From: Chakrabartyella piscis
GTDB taxonomy: Bacteria; Bacillota; Clostridia; Lachnospirales; Anaerotignaceae
DNA length: 64,000 bases
NCBI GenBank assembly: GCA_030067835.1
Contig: CP092441.1
Location: 868,001 to 932,000 of the forward strand
Direction: 5' to 3'
The first letter of the stretch is position 1. Each line of letters begins with the position of its first letter. Below the pieces are notes generated by a model. That model did no database searches. It was not told the DNA's origin and worked only from the letters and a program-made list of their open reading frames with translations. The position numbers and the translations under genes are program-made. This document shows positions 7,962-17,361 of the stretch, in pieces.

Positions 7962-8969
7962 ATGAAAAAATTTTTAGCAATCGCATTAACAATGTCTATG
8001 ATCGGTGCACTTGCAGGATGTAGTTCTTCTTCATCTTCCGAAGCAGCAGCTCCAGCAGCTGATGATTCCGCAGCAGAAGTAGTAGAAGAAGCAGCTCCAG
8101 CAGCTGAAGGCGACATCGAAATCGCTGTTTTGATCAAAGGTACTGACTCTGCTTTCTGGCAAAACGTTGGTAAAGGTGCAGAAGCTTATGCTGCTGAAAC
8201 AGATGGCGTTAACGTAACAGTTCAAGGTCCAGCTTCTGAAGCAGACATCGAAGATTCTTTGACATTGTTGGAAAACGTAATCTTGTCTGGTCCTGATGCA
8301 ATCGTTTTGGGTTCCAATGCAGATGCTGGTGCTACAGCTGTTTTGGCTGACGCTGCTGCTGCTGGTATTTATGTTGTAACAGTTGATACTGCATTGCCAT
8401 CTGAAGACGTTTCTTCTCACTTGGCAACAGACAACTACGCTGGTGGTGAATTGGCTGCTGAAGCTATGGTTCAATACATGAGCGAAAATGGTATTGCTTT
8501 GGAAGGTACAGTTGCTATCGTTGCTGCTGTTGCTGGTGTTCAAACAATCATCGACCGTGACGGTGGTTTCATCGACAAATTGGCTGAAATCGCTCCTGGT
8601 ATGTCCTGCTTGGATCCTATCTATGTTGACAATGAAATCGATACAGCTATGACAACAACAGAAAACTTGATTACAGCTCATGGTTCTGCATTGGTTGGTA
8701 TCTATGCTGACAACAACCATACTGGTGATGGTGTTGCTAGAGCAGTTGAACAAGCTGGCAAACAAGATGCAATCACAGTTGTTGCTTTCGATGATGATGA
8801 AGAAGAACTCATTGCTTTGGCAAATGGCGTTATCAAAACTCTCATTATCCAAGATCAACACAACATGGGTTACTTGGGTGCAGAATATGCAGCTAAACTT
8901 GTTAAAGGCGAAAGCGTTGAAAGCTATGTAGATACAGGTGTTCAAGTTACATGGGCAGCAGACCTTTAA
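7962..8969 (+). CDS. Sugar ABC transporter substrate-binding lipoprotein (ribose type)
   Basis: A 335-aa lipoprotein: signal peptide MKKFLAIALTMSMIGALAGC with the lipobox Cys at residue 20, an Ala/Ser/Glu-rich linker, then a type-1 periplasmic-binding domain (IKGTDSAFWQNVGKGAE, VDTALPSEDVSSHLATDN). It captures the sugar outside the membrane for the ATPase and permease downstream. A strong hairpin at 9009-9043 follows. Codons are visibly more uniform here than in its neighbours (GTT, GCT, GGT), as expected for a highly expressed binding protein. The exact ligand cannot be inferred. Confidence 0.93.
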   Translation: MKKFLAIALTMSMIGALAGCSSSSSSEAAAPAADDSAAEVVEEAAPAAEGDIEIAVLIKGTDSAFWQNVGKGAEAYAAETDGVNVTVQGPASEADIEDSLTLLENVILSGPDAIVLGSNADAGATAVLADAAAAGIYVVTVDTALPSEDVSSHLATDNYAGGELAAEAMVQYMSENGIALEGTVAIVAAVAGVQTIIDRDGGFIDKLAEIAPGMSCLDPIYVDNEIDTAMTTTENLITAHGSALVGIYADNNHTGDGVARAVEQAGKQDAITVVAFDDDEEELIALANGVIKTLIIQDQHNMGYLGAEYAAKLVKGESVESYVDTGVQVTWAADL

Positions 8970-9008
8970 TCAGAAGTAGTTTTAAATCAATGATTTAATG
9001 ATAATCAC

Positions 9009-9043
9009 ATACTCCAAGGTGTAATGCCTTGGAGTATCTTTTT
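9009..9043 (+). terminator. Intra-operon hairpin between binding protein and ATPase
   Basis: ATACTCCAAGG (9009-9019) and CCTTGGAGTAT (9027-9037) form a perfect 11-bp stem, followed by CTTTTT. It would act as a partial terminator or 3' stabiliser, allowing more binding protein than ATPase and permease. Confidence 0.75.
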
Positions 9044-9073
9044 AAGAAGTAAGTGGTGTAAGGAGGGCTGTTC

Positions 9074-10582
9074 TTGGAAAGCATGGGAAAAGAATTTGTA
9101 CGCATGGAAAATATTTGTAAGGAATTCCCTGGGGTAAAAGCGTTACAAGATGTTAATTTTTCTGTCTGTAGCGGAGAGGTACACGCATTGGTTGGTGAAA
9201 ATGGAGCCGGCAAATCCACATTGATTAAAACATTGATGGGTGTTCACCAAAGAACCAGTGGAGAAATTTATGTAGAAGGAAAAAAGGTAGAAATACCAAA
9301 TCCAATTGCTGCACAAGAACTTGGTTTGGCAGCTGTTTATCAAGATGTAACAATTGCAAAACATTTATCAGTAGCAGAAAACTTTTTCCTCGGCCGTTTG
9401 TTGAAAAATAAAATTGGCTTGGTGGATTGGGATCGTATGTATCATGAAACACAAGCTGCTTTGGACGAACTCAATATCAAAGTGGATGCAAGACAACTTG
9501 TGCACAGTTTGTCTGCAGCACAACAAGAAATGGTTATTATTGCAAAAAAATTCTTCCAACATAGTAAGTTGCTCATTTTGGATGAACCAACTGCTCTTTT
9601 GGCAAATGACGAAGTAAATGAATTATTCAAAATCATTCAAACATTGAAAGAACGTGGCACAGCCATTATTTATATTTCTCATCGTATGGAAGAAATCTTC
9701 AAAGTTTGTGATAATATCACAATTTTGAAAGATGGTCATACAGTAACAACATTGAAAACAAGCGAAACAGATGAAAACGACTTGGTATCCAAAATGGTAG
9801 GTCGTGACGTTGGCGATATGTATTCCATTGAACATTTCCCTGGTGGAGAAGTTACTTTGGAAGTCAAAGACTTGTGTGCAGAAGGTAGATTTGAACACGT
9901 GAATATGACAGTTCGCAAAGGTGAAGTTGTAGGTATCTTTGGTCTTGTTGGTTCTGGACGTTCCGAAATTGTACGTGCAATTTTTGGTGCTGATCCTGTG
10001 GATTCTGGTGAAATCATTTTGCATGGTAAAAAAGTGGATATTCATAATCCAGTGGATGGTATCCATAATGGTATTAGTTTGTTGCCAGAAGATAGAAAAA
10101 CACAAGGTCTTGCTTTGGGATCTTCCATCACAAACAACATCAATCTTGCTTCCTATGATTTGATTTCCAAATTAGGATTTATCAATGTAGGAACAGAAAA
10201 ACAAAAGGCACAAAAATATTCTGATAAATTGCGTGTTGTAACTCCAAGTATTGCACAAAAAGTTATCAACTTGAGTGGTGGGAATCAACAAAAGGTGGTT
10301 ATCGGAAAATGGCTTTGTCGTGAAAGTGAAATCTTTATTTTCGATGAACCTACTGTTGGTATCGACGTTGGGGCAAAATCTGAAATTTATAAATTGATGG
10401 AAGAATTGTTGAGCCAGGGCAAATCTGTTATTATGATTTCTTCTTACTTACCTGAAATTATGGGTCTTGCTGATCGTATCATGGTTATCACCGATGGTGG
10501 TAAAGTGATGGGTACATTGGAAAGAGAAGAATTTAATGATGAAAGATTGTTGAGAATGGCTTCCGGTTTGGAAACTGCGTAA
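9074..10582 (+). CDS. Sugar ABC transporter ATP-binding protein (RbsA/MglA type)
   Basis: A 502-aa ATPase with two nucleotide-binding domains in tandem, powering import by the neighbouring permease. The first domain is complete: VGENGAGKSTL (Walker A), LSAAQQE (signature), LLILDEPTALL (Walker B) and ISHRMEE (H-loop). The second has the usual degenerate Walker A GLVGSGRSE, with LSGGNQQKV and IFDEPTVGIDVG. I accept the TTG at 9074 because AGGAGG ends 7 bases before it; the ATG at 9083 would be 16 bases away. Its intact motifs contrast with the pseudo-ATPase at 1020-2492. Confidence 0.95.
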   Translation: MESMGKEFVRMENICKEFPGVKALQDVNFSVCSGEVHALVGENGAGKSTLIKTLMGVHQRTSGEIYVEGKKVEIPNPIAAQELGLAAVYQDVTIAKHLSVAENFFLGRLLKNKIGLVDWDRMYHETQAALDELNIKVDARQLVHSLSAAQQEMVIIAKKFFQHSKLLILDEPTALLANDEVNELFKIIQTLKERGTAIIYISHRMEEIFKVCDNITILKDGHTVTTLKTSETDENDLVSKMVGRDVGDMYSIEHFPGGEVTLEVKDLCAEGRFEHVNMTVRKGEVVGIFGLVGSGRSEIVRAIFGADPVDSGEIILHGKKVDIHNPVDGIHNGISLLPEDRKTQGLALGSSITNNINLASYDLISKLGFINVGTEKQKAQKYSDKLRVVTPSIAQKVINLSGGNQQKVVIGKWLCRESEIFIFDEPTVGIDVGAKSEIYKLMEELLSQGKSVIMISSYLPEIMGLADRIMVITDGGKVMGTLEREEFNDERLLRMASGLETA

Positions 10583-10592
10583 GGAGGATATT

Positions 10593-11573
10593 ATGAAAAC
10601 AAAAACAAAAACACCTAATGATGGTACACAAATGAGTACTTTTAAAAGACTCCGCAGTATGCCTGAATTCAACTTGGTTTTGATCTGGTTGGTATTTACA
10701 ATTGCTCTTTCTGTTATAAACCCTACATTTATTTCTGCGGGTAATGTTACAAACTTGCTTCGTTCCACAGCAATCGTTGGTATTCTTGCTATTGGTATGA
10801 CTTTTGTAATCATTACAGGTGGGATTGACTTGTCTGTTGGTTCTACATTGGCATTTTCTGGTATGCTTGCTGCAATCTTGATGGATGGTGGCATGGGTGT
10901 TGCACCTGCAATCATTATCGGTGTAGTTGCTGGTACATTGGTTGGGGTTATCCAAGGTTTGATTATCCACTATGGTAATGTACCTGCCTTTATCGCAACA
11001 CTTGGTGGTATGGCTATCATCCGTGGTGTGGTTATGTTGATGTCCAATGCAAATAAAGTTTTGGTTCCATCATCTGTTGGTCAATTTGCAGTCTTGAAAC
11101 TTTTTGGTATCCCTGCAATGGTTTATGTTTGGCTTGTAATCGTAGTTGTTGGTATTGTCATTGCAAAATACACAATCTTTGGACGTAATGTATATGCAAT
11201 TGGCTCTGACCAAGAAGCTGCTCGTTTGTCTGGTATCAAAATCAGCAAAAACATCTGCTACGTATACGCATTCAGTGCATTCTGTGCTTCTGTAGCTGGT
11301 ATCTTGATGCTTACAAGACTTGGTAGTGGTACACCTACTGCTGGTACCAGCTATGAAATGGATGCTGTTGCTGCTGCTGTAGTTGGTGGTGCATCCCTCA
11401 GTGGTGCTGTTGGTTCTGTATTTGGTACAGTAATCGGTACAGTTATCATCGCTATGATTAGTAATGGTGGTCAACTTTTGGGTATCAACTCCTTTATCTT
11501 GGATATCGCTGTTGGTGCATTGATTGTTATCGCTGTATTCATCGATAAAAAGAGCAAAAAAGGCGGTAGATAA
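10593..11573 (+). CDS. Sugar ABC transporter permease (RbsC type)
   Basis: A 326-aa integral membrane protein with about 8-10 hydrophobic segments. It has the BPD_transp_2 signatures GMTFVIITGGIDLSVGS and TLGGMAIIRGV, and the EAARLSGIK coupling helix that docks on the ATPase. It forms the membrane channel of the importer. It starts 10 bases after the ATPase gene with GGAGG and ends the operon at a terminator. Confidence 0.94.
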   Translation: MKTKTKTPNDGTQMSTFKRLRSMPEFNLVLIWLVFTIALSVINPTFISAGNVTNLLRSTAIVGILAIGMTFVIITGGIDLSVGSTLAFSGMLAAILMDGGMGVAPAIIIGVVAGTLVGVIQGLIIHYGNVPAFIATLGGMAIIRGVVMLMSNANKVLVPSSVGQFAVLKLFGIPAMVYVWLVIVVVGIVIAKYTIFGRNVYAIGSDQEAARLSGIKISKNICYVYAFSAFCASVAGILMLTRLGSGTPTAGTSYEMDAVAAAVVGGASLSGAVGSVFGTVIGTVIIAMISNGGQLLGINSFILDIAVGALIVIAVFIDKKSKKGGR

Positions 11574-11605
11574 TCGCAAATAGCAATACATAAAATTGAA
11601 TCTCA

Positions 11606-11645
11606 AAAAGGTTACATTTCATGAATTTGGAGTGTGACCTTTTTT
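11606..11645 (+). terminator. Terminator of the sugar importer operon
   Basis: AAAAGGTTACA and TGTGACCTTTT pair, with one G-T, across an 18-base loop and end in a T-rich tract. Confidence 0.65.
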
Positions 11646-11962
11646 ATTTGTCTCAATTAAAGATAAGGGGCTTAATATGATATCGTAGGGGTTGATGCCC
11701 ACATCGAACCATTTGATAGATTACATTAGGTCTCGTTATATTGAGTTGGGAAATTTTATTTTGGAGCAAAAACAGTGTAGTGTTTGACAAGAATAAACAG
11801 TGTTGGTAGTAATTGGAAAAAGGTTGCATTTTTTTAAAAACATATCTTACATTTTCCTGTAGAATACAAATTTAATATGGCGTTATTATGCGGTCTATGT
11901 TATACTCAAATCCGTCGCATTATTACTTTATTATTTTATTATTATAGGTATGGAGGTAGTTT
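11646..11962. other. Intergenic stretch with one GTAGGGG hairpin
   Basis: The stretch holds one dispersed repeat: GTAGGG at 11685-11690, followed by GGTTGATG and CATCGAACC as pairing arms. The preceding TCTCAATTAAAGATAAGGGG recurs at about 21691-21712 (TCTCAACTAAAGATAAAGGGG). The rest is AT-rich leader of the antiporter gene, with no convincing promoter pair. Confidence 0.5.
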
Positions 11963-13234
11963 ATGAAAAAAGGTAGTTTGTGGGCTTGGTTGCCTATATT
12001 TGTGTTCTTGGCATTGTTCATTGGTTTTGGTGTGATTACAGGTGATTTTTATTTGATGCCTGCACCAGTAGGATTCTTGATTGCTTTGGTGGTTGCGTTC
12101 TTCCAAAATCCAAAAATGAACCTCAATGAAAAGTTGAGTCTTGCAGCAAAAGGTGCTGGTAATGAAAACATTATGATTATGTGTCTTGTGTTTTTGCTTG
12201 CAGGTGCATTTTCTGGTTCTGTAACAGCAGCTGGTGGTGCTATCAGTGCAGTCAACTTTGGTTTGAGCATTTTGCCAACCAATGTAGCAGTTGTGGGTAT
12301 TTTCATCATTGGTTGTTTGATTTCCATTTCCATGGGAACATCTGTAGGTACAGTTGTTGCTTTGACACCAATTGCAGTTGGTATCAGCGACAAAGCAGGC
12401 ATTCCAATTGCTCTTTGCGTAGGAGCAGTTGTGTGTGGTGCTATGTTTGGGGATAATCTTTCTATGATTTCTGATACAACCATTGCAGCAACACGTACAC
12501 AAGGTTGTGAAATGAATGATAAATTCAAAGAAAACTTCAAAATCGTATTGCCAGCAGCAGTATTGACTTTGGTGATTTTCTTGGCACTTACATTCAACAC
12601 AAGCTATGTAGTAGAAGGCGATTTGCGCTATGATATCATTCGTATTTTGCCATATGCGTTGGTACTCATTACAGCACTTTTGGGTGTCAATGTATTCATT
12701 GTTTTGAGTTTGGGAACAGTATTCTCCATCTGTGTTGGTTTATTCTATGGTGACTTTGCATTCTTGGATGTGTTTGGTGTCATTGGTTCTGGTATGAATG
12801 GTATGTTTGAAATCACAATTATTTCCATTATTGTAGGTGCTGTATTTGCACTTATCAAAGAAAATGGTGGTATTGAATATGTCATTACAGGCATCAAAAA
12901 TAGTGTGAAATCCAAAAAAGGTGCAGAATTTGGTATTGCAGCAATGTCTTTGGCAACTGATGTTGCAACAGCAAACAATACAGTGGCTATCGTAATTGCT
13001 GGTCCAATTGCAAAAGAAATCAGTGATGAATTTGAAATTTCACCCAAAAGAGCAGCTTCCATCTTGGATATCTTCACATCTGTTGGTCAAGGTATCATTC
13101 CTTATGGTGCACAAGTGTTGACAGCAGCAAGTTTGGCAGCAATCAGTCCAATTGAAGCAATTCCATACTTGTTCTATCCAATGTTGATGGCAGTATCTGC
13201 AATTTGTTTCATTGCTTTTGGCAAAGAAAAATAA
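11963..13234 (+). CDS. NhaC-family Na+/H+ antiporter
   Basis: A 423-aa polytopic membrane protein, nearly all hydrophobic, of the NhaC/DUF-type antiporter superfamily. Conserved features include GTSVGTVVALTPIAVG, GAMFGDNLSMISDTTIAA with the membrane-embedded Asp residues, and ATDVATANNTVAIVIAGP in the second repeat, all hallmarks of this fold. It probably exchanges sodium (or an organic acid) for protons. It is monocistronic, with a GGAGG RBS and a strong terminator behind. Confidence 0.85.
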   Translation: MKKGSLWAWLPIFVFLALFIGFGVITGDFYLMPAPVGFLIALVVAFFQNPKMNLNEKLSLAAKGAGNENIMIMCLVFLLAGAFSGSVTAAGGAISAVNFGLSILPTNVAVVGIFIIGCLISISMGTSVGTVVALTPIAVGISDKAGIPIALCVGAVVCGAMFGDNLSMISDTTIAATRTQGCEMNDKFKENFKIVLPAAVLTLVIFLALTFNTSYVVEGDLRYDIIRILPYALVLITALLGVNVFIVLSLGTVFSICVGLFYGDFAFLDVFGVIGSGMNGMFEITIISIIVGAVFALIKENGGIEYVITGIKNSVKSKKGAEFGIAAMSLATDVATANNTVAIVIAGPIAKEISDEFEISPKRAASILDIFTSVGQGIIPYGAQVLTAASLAAISPIEAIPYLFYPMLMAVSAICFIAFGKEK

Positions 13235-13265
13235 TTTAAAAGAAATATTGAACTTCAAAAAAATG

Positions 13266-13302
13266 ACCCTCGAATCTGATGATAGACTCGAGGGTTTTTT
13301 AT
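13266..13302 (+). terminator. Terminator of the antiporter gene
   Basis: ACCCTCGA (13266-13273) pairs with TCGAGGGT (13288-13295), then T6. Confidence 0.8.
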
Positions 13303-13319
13303 TTGATTCTATTAGTTTT

Positions 13320-13346
13320 GTAGGGGCTGATGCCTTCATCAACCTG
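13320..13346 (+). repeat. GTAGGGG hairpin copy
   Basis: GTAGGGG, then TGATG (13328-13332) pairing with CATCA (13337-13341). It lies 18 bases after the antiporter terminator and before the convergent UPF0303 gene. Confidence 0.6.
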
Positions 13347-13360
13347 TTGCGATAGGAGAA

Positions 13361-13828
13361 TTATTTGCCAAAGTATTCCATAAGAGCATCTACGATGACT
13401 TGGTGGTCTTCTGTGTCTTTGAGACCAGAAACAGTGATACAACCGACAACACCAGTACCTTTGACGATAATAGGGAAACCACCACCGCAAGTAGCGTAAT
13501 CATATGGATCCAAATACATAGGAAGGGTATCCATTTTGCCTGCTTGTGCCATTTCATAACCAAAACGAAGGGAACTCATTTCTTGTAAGTGGACAGTGTT
13601 TTGTTTACGCAAAACCCATTGGTCATTGTAACCAGTTGCACCCTTTGCACAATATTTGAACAAGGTGTGTCCATTGAAAGAAATGTCAATCAAAATACCC
13701 AAACTGTCTTTTTTTGCACGATTGACAAGGATACAGCCCAATTCCCAAGCAGTGTCGTTATCGAATGTAGTGAATTGGCAAGTTTCCTCTTGTTTTTTAC
13801 AAATTGCAATTTGTTCTAATAATTCCAT
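13361..13828 (-). CDS. UPF0303 / heme-degrading-domain family protein
   Basis: A 155-aa cytosolic protein of the UPF0303 (GlcG/HbpS-like) family, known from many bacteria and from yeast YBR137W. Family marks are FDNDTAWELGCIL near the start, the conserved CAKGATGYNDQWVLRKQNTV segment, and the C-terminal YATCGGGFPI and GTGVVGCITVSGL strands. The biochemical role is uncertain: relatives bind haem or cobalamin-like ligands, others act in stress. The RBS GGAGG stands 8 bases before ATG. It is a single gene, convergent with the antiporter. Confidence 0.8.
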   Translation of the reverse strand: MELLEQIAICKKQEETCQFTTFDNDTAWELGCILVNRAKKDSLGILIDISFNGHTLFKYCAKGATGYNDQWVLRKQNTVHLQEMSSLRFGYEMAQAGKMDTLPMYLDPYDYATCGGGFPIIVKGTGVVGCITVSGLKDTEDHQVIVDALMEYFGK

Positions 13829-13883
13829 AAAATTTCCTCCTTTGATATATAAATAAAATAGTAATGGCTTGTGTGGTTTTCAA

Positions 13884-13985
13884 AAGCTTATAATCTGTAG
13901 TAACGTTTGTTTTGTAGGGGTGACGTTTCATTGTCTGTTGGTTACAATTACAAATTGATATTTGTGGCAATTTATGACGGCAAGA
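13884..13985 (-). repeat. Long dispersed repeat, inverted copy of 18345-18446
   Basis: From GCTTATAATCTGTAG through GTAGGGGTGACGTTTC to TTTGTGGCAATTTATGACGG this stretch matches the reverse complement of 18345-18446 with few differences. It includes one GTAGGGG hairpin shell (13914-13920). Confidence 0.75.
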
Positions 13986-14310
13986 GTAGAACCCTTGCCC
14001 TACAATGATAACACATTTGAACTTTGTGGCTGTTCATGACGGGCAACCCACACAAGGGTGCCCTTACAAGTACATCATATTTATGGTTTCGGTTTTCGTA
14101 GGGGCGACCAGTGGTCGCCCGTTCAAAGAACAATGGTTGATTCATGAATCAACCCTACAACTGCATACTTGAGTTTTGTGGTAATTCATGATGGGAGGGC
14201 ATGGGACCCCCCTACGGATGTACATTTCATTTAAACATTCTAAACTTTTCGCTATTCATTCTTAATTCTTCACTATTTCACGCTTGCGTAAAATATAAAT
14301 ACTCTGCCAC
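13986..14310. repeat. Cluster of GTAGGGG-type hairpins
   Basis: This is intergenic DNA made almost wholly of repeat fragments. The clearest is at 14098-14121: GTAGGGG with perfect arms GGGCGACCA and TGGTCGCCC. Related fragments include AACCCTTGCCCTACAA near 14000, GGGCAACCC...GGGTGCCC at 14041-14063, and AATCAACCCTACAA near 14150. No gene is supported here. Confidence 0.65.
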
Positions 14311-16080
14311 TCAATTTTCTTCAGAAATACGTTTCACATCATCTTCATTTGGGGTGATATATATGGTCTGGTTGGTCAAATAAATCACCATACCCGGTTT
14401 GGAACCATTTGGTTTTTTTACATTTTTCTTCATGGTATAATCCACTGGTACCAGGCTACTGGTTTTTGCTTTGCTATAAAATGCAGCCAAGTTTGCAGCT
14501 TCTTCCAAGGTGGCATCTGGTGCAACACCAGTTCCATTTGTGCGTACAATGACATGAGAACCAGGAATGTTTTTGGTATGGAACCAAAGGTCAGTTGCAT
14601 CTGCAAAACGTAAAGTCAATTCATCATTTTGCAAATTGCTTTTGCCTACATACATTTCAAATCCATCAGAGGAAGTGAAACGCATTGGTTTGGATTTCTT
14701 TGGCTTGGTGGCACCTTTTTTGGGTACTTGCCTACGAATGAACCCACTTTCTGCAAGTTCTGTACGAATTTCTGCCAAATCTCCATCTTCTTTTGCTGTT
14801 TCCAAAGAATTGAGTACACTTTCCAAATATTCCAATTCTTCATTGTTTTGTTTTTCTTGGATTTCCAATGCTGCAAGGGTACGTTTTGCTTTGTTGTATC
14901 TTGCAAAATAAGATTGTGCATTTTCTGCTGGTGTTTTGGTTGGGTCCAATGTGATTTCAATTTCTTTCATGTTTTCATCATAAAAATCAATGGTTTTGAA
15001 AGAAGACATTCCTTGGGATACTGCATAGATATTGGCAGTGATCAATTCTCCTTTTTTCTTCCAATTGTACATATTCTTGGTATCTTTTTTGGTACGTTCT
15101 TGAATATCACGTTTTTTGACACAACGTTCGATGTTTACCAAAACCAAACGTCGCATATCATGAGCCTTTTGTTTCAAATGATAAGCTGTGTCACGCTCCA
15201 AATAAAATCCTTCCAATAATCTGGAGATGGAGGGATATTCCTTTTGTGGCAATTCTGTAAATTGTTGCATTTCCAAAACACCAAAATCAAAAACACGATT
15301 GGAATTTGGATGGTAGTAGATTTTTGGTGTGAAATCACCAGATGCCACTTCTTGCATGGTAGTTTGGAATGCTAGAAACAAAGATTCTTTTTGTGTCAAG
15401 GAAAGTTCACCACAAGGGGTAGATGCATCCAAACCACTTCTAAAGCAAATTTCACTTGCCATCACAGGACTGATGCCTGTATAGGACTGATAGAGGGCTT
15501 CTTGGAGCTTTCTACCTTCTGGAAGTTTGAGCAAATCCACAAAAGCATCCTTTTCTGCCAAAAGTGGATTGCATTTGTCTTGCATTGGTGGGAATTCATA
15601 TTGTTTGCCTGGAAGAATTTCACGCACAGAACTTTTTTCATGGGTGATGCGTTTGATGGAATCCAGAATTTTATCGTTTTCATCGGTCAAAATCAAATTG
15701 CTGTGTTTGCCCATAATTTCCAAAATAATATTTTTGGTGGTCATATCACCCATTTCGTTGGAAGCATTGACTTTGATGATGACGATTCGGTCAAAGTTTG
15801 GTTGCACAATATCCACAATTTTGCCACCAGCAATGTGTTTTCGCATGACCATACAAAACAGTGGTGCAGTCATAGGGTTATCTCTTGTGCTTTCTGTAAT
15901 ATGAATGCGTGGATTGCTGGAATTTGCAGACAAAATCACCTTGTGCTGTACACCCATACCACGAACAGAAAAACGAATTTCATCAGATGTAGGTTGATGA
16001 ATCTTATCAATTCTACCACCAATGAGTAAGTCTTTTAGTTCATGTATCATTGCTGCTGTTGTAATGCCGTCTAGTGCCAT
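14311..16080 (-). CDS. rqcH: RqcH/NFACT-family ribosome quality control protein
   Basis: A 589-aa NFACT protein, homologue of eukaryotic Rqc2. It binds the stalled 50S subunit and recruits tRNA-Ala to add C-terminal alanine tails. The layout is NFACT-N (starts MALDGITTAAMIHEL, with the DEIRF segment), two helix-hairpin-helix regions, a long coiled coil about residues 290-430, and the C-terminal NFACT-R domain (DLWFHTKNIPGSHVIVRT). In older annotation it is a fibronectin-binding protein. RBS AGGAGG precedes ATG. The length is normal for the family. Confidence 0.92.
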   Translation of the reverse strand: MALDGITTAAMIHELKDLLIGGRIDKIHQPTSDEIRFSVRGMGVQHKVILSANSSNPRIHITESTRDNPMTAPLFCMVMRKHIAGGKIVDIVQPNFDRIVIIKVNASNEMGDMTTKNIILEIMGKHSNLILTDENDKILDSIKRITHEKSSVREILPGKQYEFPPMQDKCNPLLAEKDAFVDLLKLPEGRKLQEALYQSYTGISPVMASEICFRSGLDASTPCGELSLTQKESLFLAFQTTMQEVASGDFTPKIYYHPNSNRVFDFGVLEMQQFTELPQKEYPSISRLLEGFYLERDTAYHLKQKAHDMRRLVLVNIERCVKKRDIQERTKKDTKNMYNWKKKGELITANIYAVSQGMSSFKTIDFYDENMKEIEITLDPTKTPAENAQSYFARYNKAKRTLAALEIQEKQNNEELEYLESVLNSLETAKEDGDLAEIRTELAESGFIRRQVPKKGATKPKKSKPMRFTSSDGFEMYVGKSNLQNDELTLRFADATDLWFHTKNIPGSHVIVRTNGTGVAPDATLEEAANLAAFYSKAKTSSLVPVDYTMKKNVKKPNGSKPGMVIYLTNQTIYITPNEDDVKRISEEN

Positions 16081-16127
16081 GTGTTACCTCCTATATTAAC
16101 CCAATATTGGTGTGAGTTCAAATAAAC

Positions 16128-16178
16128 GTAGGGAATGGTCTTGACCATTCCTCGGTTGCGTCAAGACACAACCCTACA
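16128..16178. repeat. GTAGGG hairpin pair in a 340-base intergenic gap
   Basis: GTAGGG is followed by perfect 9-bp arms GGAATGGTC (16132-16140) and GACCATTCC (16143-16151). A second, inverted shell ends as AACCCTACAG. The remainder of 16081-16420 is AT-rich and holds only the yicC promoter. Confidence 0.65.
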
Positions 16179-16322
16179 GTTACCCATCTTGGTTTTCAAC
16201 TCTTCGTTTTTCATTGCATAAGCTTTGCTCATGCCTAGTATACCATACTATACAATTTCACGCTATAAAATATGAAAGATTAAAAACAGATTAAAAATTT
16301 GAAGGAAATTTCAATTTTTTCA

Positions 16323-16351
16323 TTGCCTTTTTGGGAGCTTTGGTCTATAAT
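16323..16351 (+). promoter_or_regulatory. Promoter of the yicC-gmk-rpoZ operon
   Basis: TTGCCT (16323-16328), a 17-base spacer and a consensus TATAAT (16346-16351). Confidence 0.7.
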
Positions 16352-16420
16352 GGGGAACAATGTTTTTGTGAATTGATATCACAGAAAAAAGGGGAATCCA
16401 AAAGGAAAAGAGGAAAAGAT

Positions 16421-17308
16421 ATGGGCAATAGTGTAAAAAGCATGACTGGCTATGGTAGAGGTGAATTTATTGGTGAAGAACGTAAATTTACAGTGGAAAT
16501 GAAATCTGTCAACCATAGATACAACGAAATTGGTATCAAATTGCCACGTTCTTTGGCGAGCTTGGAAGATAGAATCAAAAAACGCATTATGAAAAATGTG
16601 TTCCGTGGCAAAACCGATGTGTACATCAATTTTGAAACCTTTTCTGCAGATGATGTGGAAGTGAAACTCAATGAAAACTTGGCTGTGGCATATACAGAAA
16701 AATTGAGAGTTTTGCAGGGGTTGCTTGGCGAATCCGATGAGAATTTATTGGAATTGGTTGCAAAATTCCCGGATGTGATTTCTGTGGAAAAACCACAAAA
16801 GGATGAAGAAATGATTTGGTCTGTGTTGTCTGTTGCTTTGGACGAAGCGGTAGAAAAATTTGTTTCTATGCGTGAACGTGAAGGCAAAGCATTGGCAGAT
16901 GATATTCTAGTAAAAGGTGAAAACATCAAAGTTTTGGTGGCATCTGTCAAAGAAAGATCACCCATTGTGGTTTTGGAATACAAAGAAAAGCTCAACAATC
17001 GTTTGAAAGACTTGATGGATGGAGTGGACATTGATCCTCAAAGAATTGCAACAGAAGTTGCTGTTTTTGCCGACAGAGGATGTGTGGATGAAGAAATCAC
17101 TCGTTTGGAAAGTCATTTGGTGCAACTGAAAGAAATCATCACAAAAGGTGGTCAAGTGGGTAGAAAGTTGGACTTCTTGATTCAAGAAATGAACCGTGAA
17201 TCCAATACCATTGCATCCAAAGCAAACGATATGGAAATTGTGCGTGCTACCATTGAACTGAAAAGTGAAATTGAAAAAATGAGGGAGCAAGTACAAAACT
17301 TGGAATAA
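16421..17308 (+). CDS. yicC: YicC-family endoribonuclease
   Basis: A 295-aa YicC/YloC protein; the family has endoribonuclease activity in E. coli and B. subtilis. It begins with the conserved SMTGYGRGE motif and ends with the family C-terminus (NTIASKANDMEIVRATIELKS). The ATG at 16421 with AGGA nearby fits the family N-terminus; the open frame upstream is only the leader. The order yicC-gmk-rpoZ-priA is standard in Clostridia, though a remA gene is often found between yicC and gmk and is absent here. Confidence 0.92.
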   Translation: MGNSVKSMTGYGRGEFIGEERKFTVEMKSVNHRYNEIGIKLPRSLASLEDRIKKRIMKNVFRGKTDVYINFETFSADDVEVKLNENLAVAYTEKLRVLQGLLGESDENLLELVAKFPDVISVEKPQKDEEMIWSVLSVALDEAVEKFVSMREREGKALADDILVKGENIKVLVASVKERSPIVVLEYKEKLNNRLKDLMDGVDIDPQRIATEVAVFADRGCVDEEITRLESHLVQLKEIITKGGQVGRKLDFLIQEMNRESNTIASKANDMEIVRATIELKSEIEKMREQVQNLE

Positions 17309-17361
17309 GAAAGAGGAACCGAAGAAATGGCATTTGAGAGTTGGATAGAAGGGGTATGGAA

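Noticed and set aside
8031..8945. Long open frame antisense to the binding-protein gene (304 codons)
   Set aside because: It mirrors the strongly biased codons of the lipoprotein gene, is Cys/Ser/Asn-rich in an unnatural way and has no RBS.
13884..14310. Possible CRISPR array, because of many short repeats
   Set aside because: The repeats are not evenly spaced, differ in stem sequence and lack spacers and cas genes.
17309..17361. A remA gene between yicC and gmk
   Set aside because: The 53-base gap is far too short to hold it.
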